The notes below the pieces were generated by a model. The model worked only from the letters and a program-made list of their open reading frames with translations. It was not told where the DNA came from and did not search any database. This document shows, one piece after another, positions 63,563 through 64,000 of a DNA stretch of 64,000 nt (within the stretch, counting starts at the first letter, position 1; the number at the start of each line of letters is the position of its first letter). The stretch covers positions 62,001 to 126,000 of the forward strand of contig NZ_KB894531.1 of NCBI RefSeq assembly GCF_000374465.1. Direction: 5' to 3'. Position numbers and translations under genes: made by a program. The stretch is from Ahrensia kielensis DSM 5890. Lineage in GTDB: Bacteria; Pseudomonadota; Alphaproteobacteria; Rhizobiales; Rhizobiaceae.

Positions 63563-63580
63563 CCTATGCTCTTACATAGG
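63563..63580. promoter_or_regulatory. Candidate operator upstream of peroxiredoxin gene
   Basis: CCTATG-CTCTTA-CATAGG is a perfect inverted repeat with 6-bp arms in the 103-nt gap before the 1-Cys peroxiredoxin gene. It may be a redox-regulator site or an mRNA hairpin. It is supported by symmetry and position only. Confidence 0.35.
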
Positions 63581-63643
63581 AATACAGCAAGCTGTTCAAC
63601 AGGAACAGATTGCTAAATTATGTTAAAAGGCCGGAACGGCGTT

Positions 63644-64000
63644 TCAGCCAGCTTTACTGACCTGATAATCCTTTATCGTCTCAAACACCATATCGGGCGC
63701 ACGTTCAGCCTCATAATTGAGCGAAAATCCGTTCTCAGCCAAAAACACAGGATCACCATCCAAATCCTTGGCTGTTGAAGAGCGGTGCTTGTCTAAGAAT
63801 GTTTCGAACGCTGCTTTGTTTTTAGATGAAATCCAGCGACAAATTGAGAAACGCGCCGCTTCAAATTCCACAGGCAGCGAATATTCAGCATCAAGACGCG
63901 CTTTAAGAACATCAAGCTGCAAAGCACCAATAACACCGACAATTGATGGTGAGCCGTCATCAGGAACAAACAGCTGCACCACGCCTTCTTCAGCCATTTG
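63644..64000 (-). CDS. prfC: Peptide chain release factor 3, C-terminal part (cut by window end)
   Basis: The 117-plus visible codons match the C-terminal domain of the translational GTPase RF3: AEEGVVQLF, VGVIGALQLDVLKARLDAEY, and SRWI-like ARFSICRWIS. RF3 recycles RF1/RF2 from the ribosome. The start and GTPase domain lie beyond 64000. The end is at 63644. Confidence 0.92.
   Translation of the reverse strand, partial: QMAEEGVVQLFVPDDGSPSIVGVIGALQLDVLKARLDAEYSLPVEFEAARFSICRWISSKNKAAFETFLDKHRSSTAKDLDGDPVFLAENGFSLNYEAERAPDMVFETIKDYQVSKAG

Noticed and set aside
1-64000. CRISPR array, rRNA or tRNA genes
   Set aside because: No regularly spaced repeats and no recognisable tRNA or rRNA sequence seen on either strand by eye.

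Overview
The window looks like chromosome of a marine or soil alphaproteobacterium, most likely of the Hyphomicrobiales (Rhizobiales). The strongest clue is the PhyR-NepR-EcfG general stress module with HWE-type histidine kinases, which is restricted to Alphaproteobacteria. TRAP transporters, TamA/TamB, a TIGR02281-type retropepsin and moderate GC content fit. The species cannot be named from the sequence alone; an Ahrensia-like lineage is only a guess.

Layout. 1-300: decayed IS3-family transposase tail and a terminator. 313-9734: a catabolic locus of unknown substrate. A leftward run encodes an IclR regulator, a TRAP transporter (solute-binding protein, small and large permease), an HpcH/HpaI-type aldolase, an SDR dehydrogenase, an amidase and a ThDP-dependent enzyme. 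A class II aldolase-like gene is divergent from it. 10.1-21.2 kb: accessory region with a frameshifted M15-like gene, a complete type I restriction-modification system (hsdM-hsdS-hsdR) and a small leftward module (HGGxSTG protein, two replication-like genes, AlpA-like regulator, unknown gene, P4-type integrase). It reads as an integrated element with the restriction system as cargo. 21.5-23.0 kb: an AT-rich DUF2971 gene and a dead IS3-family orfA. 23.1-27.6 kb: Lrp regulator, divergent class V aminotransferase (desulfurase-like) and a tungstate ABC importer (tupBCA). 27.6-37 kb: small unknown protein, KDG kinase, tamB/tamA, AI-2E family transporter.

37-46.9 kb: general stress response. Two HWE kinases, a DUF1328 membrane peptide, phyR, nepR-ecfG, a single-domain response regulator, a Crp/Fnr regulator, then dps and three small membrane or stress proteins, HupE/UreJ, DUF4198 and SlyX. 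I found three perfect EcfG promoters (GGAAC-N16-CGTT), in front of nepR-ecfG, the DUF1328 gene and the DUF883-to-dps gene run. They tie these genes into one regulon and correct the nepR start.

47-56.7 kb: nucleoside import and salvage. A nucleoside-type ABC importer (ATPase and two permeases, no binding protein here), cdd, purine nucleoside phosphorylase, deoC and deoA run rightward; a retropepsin, a small membrane protein, upp and add run leftward. 56.7-64 kb: housekeeping genes ubiE, ubiB, a coaBC carrying an unusual N-terminal ribbon-helix-helix domain, a class II glutamine amidotransferase, pirin, a small unknown protein, 1-Cys peroxiredoxin and the C-terminal part of release factor 3, cut by the window end. 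No tRNA, rRNA or CRISPR array was recognised.
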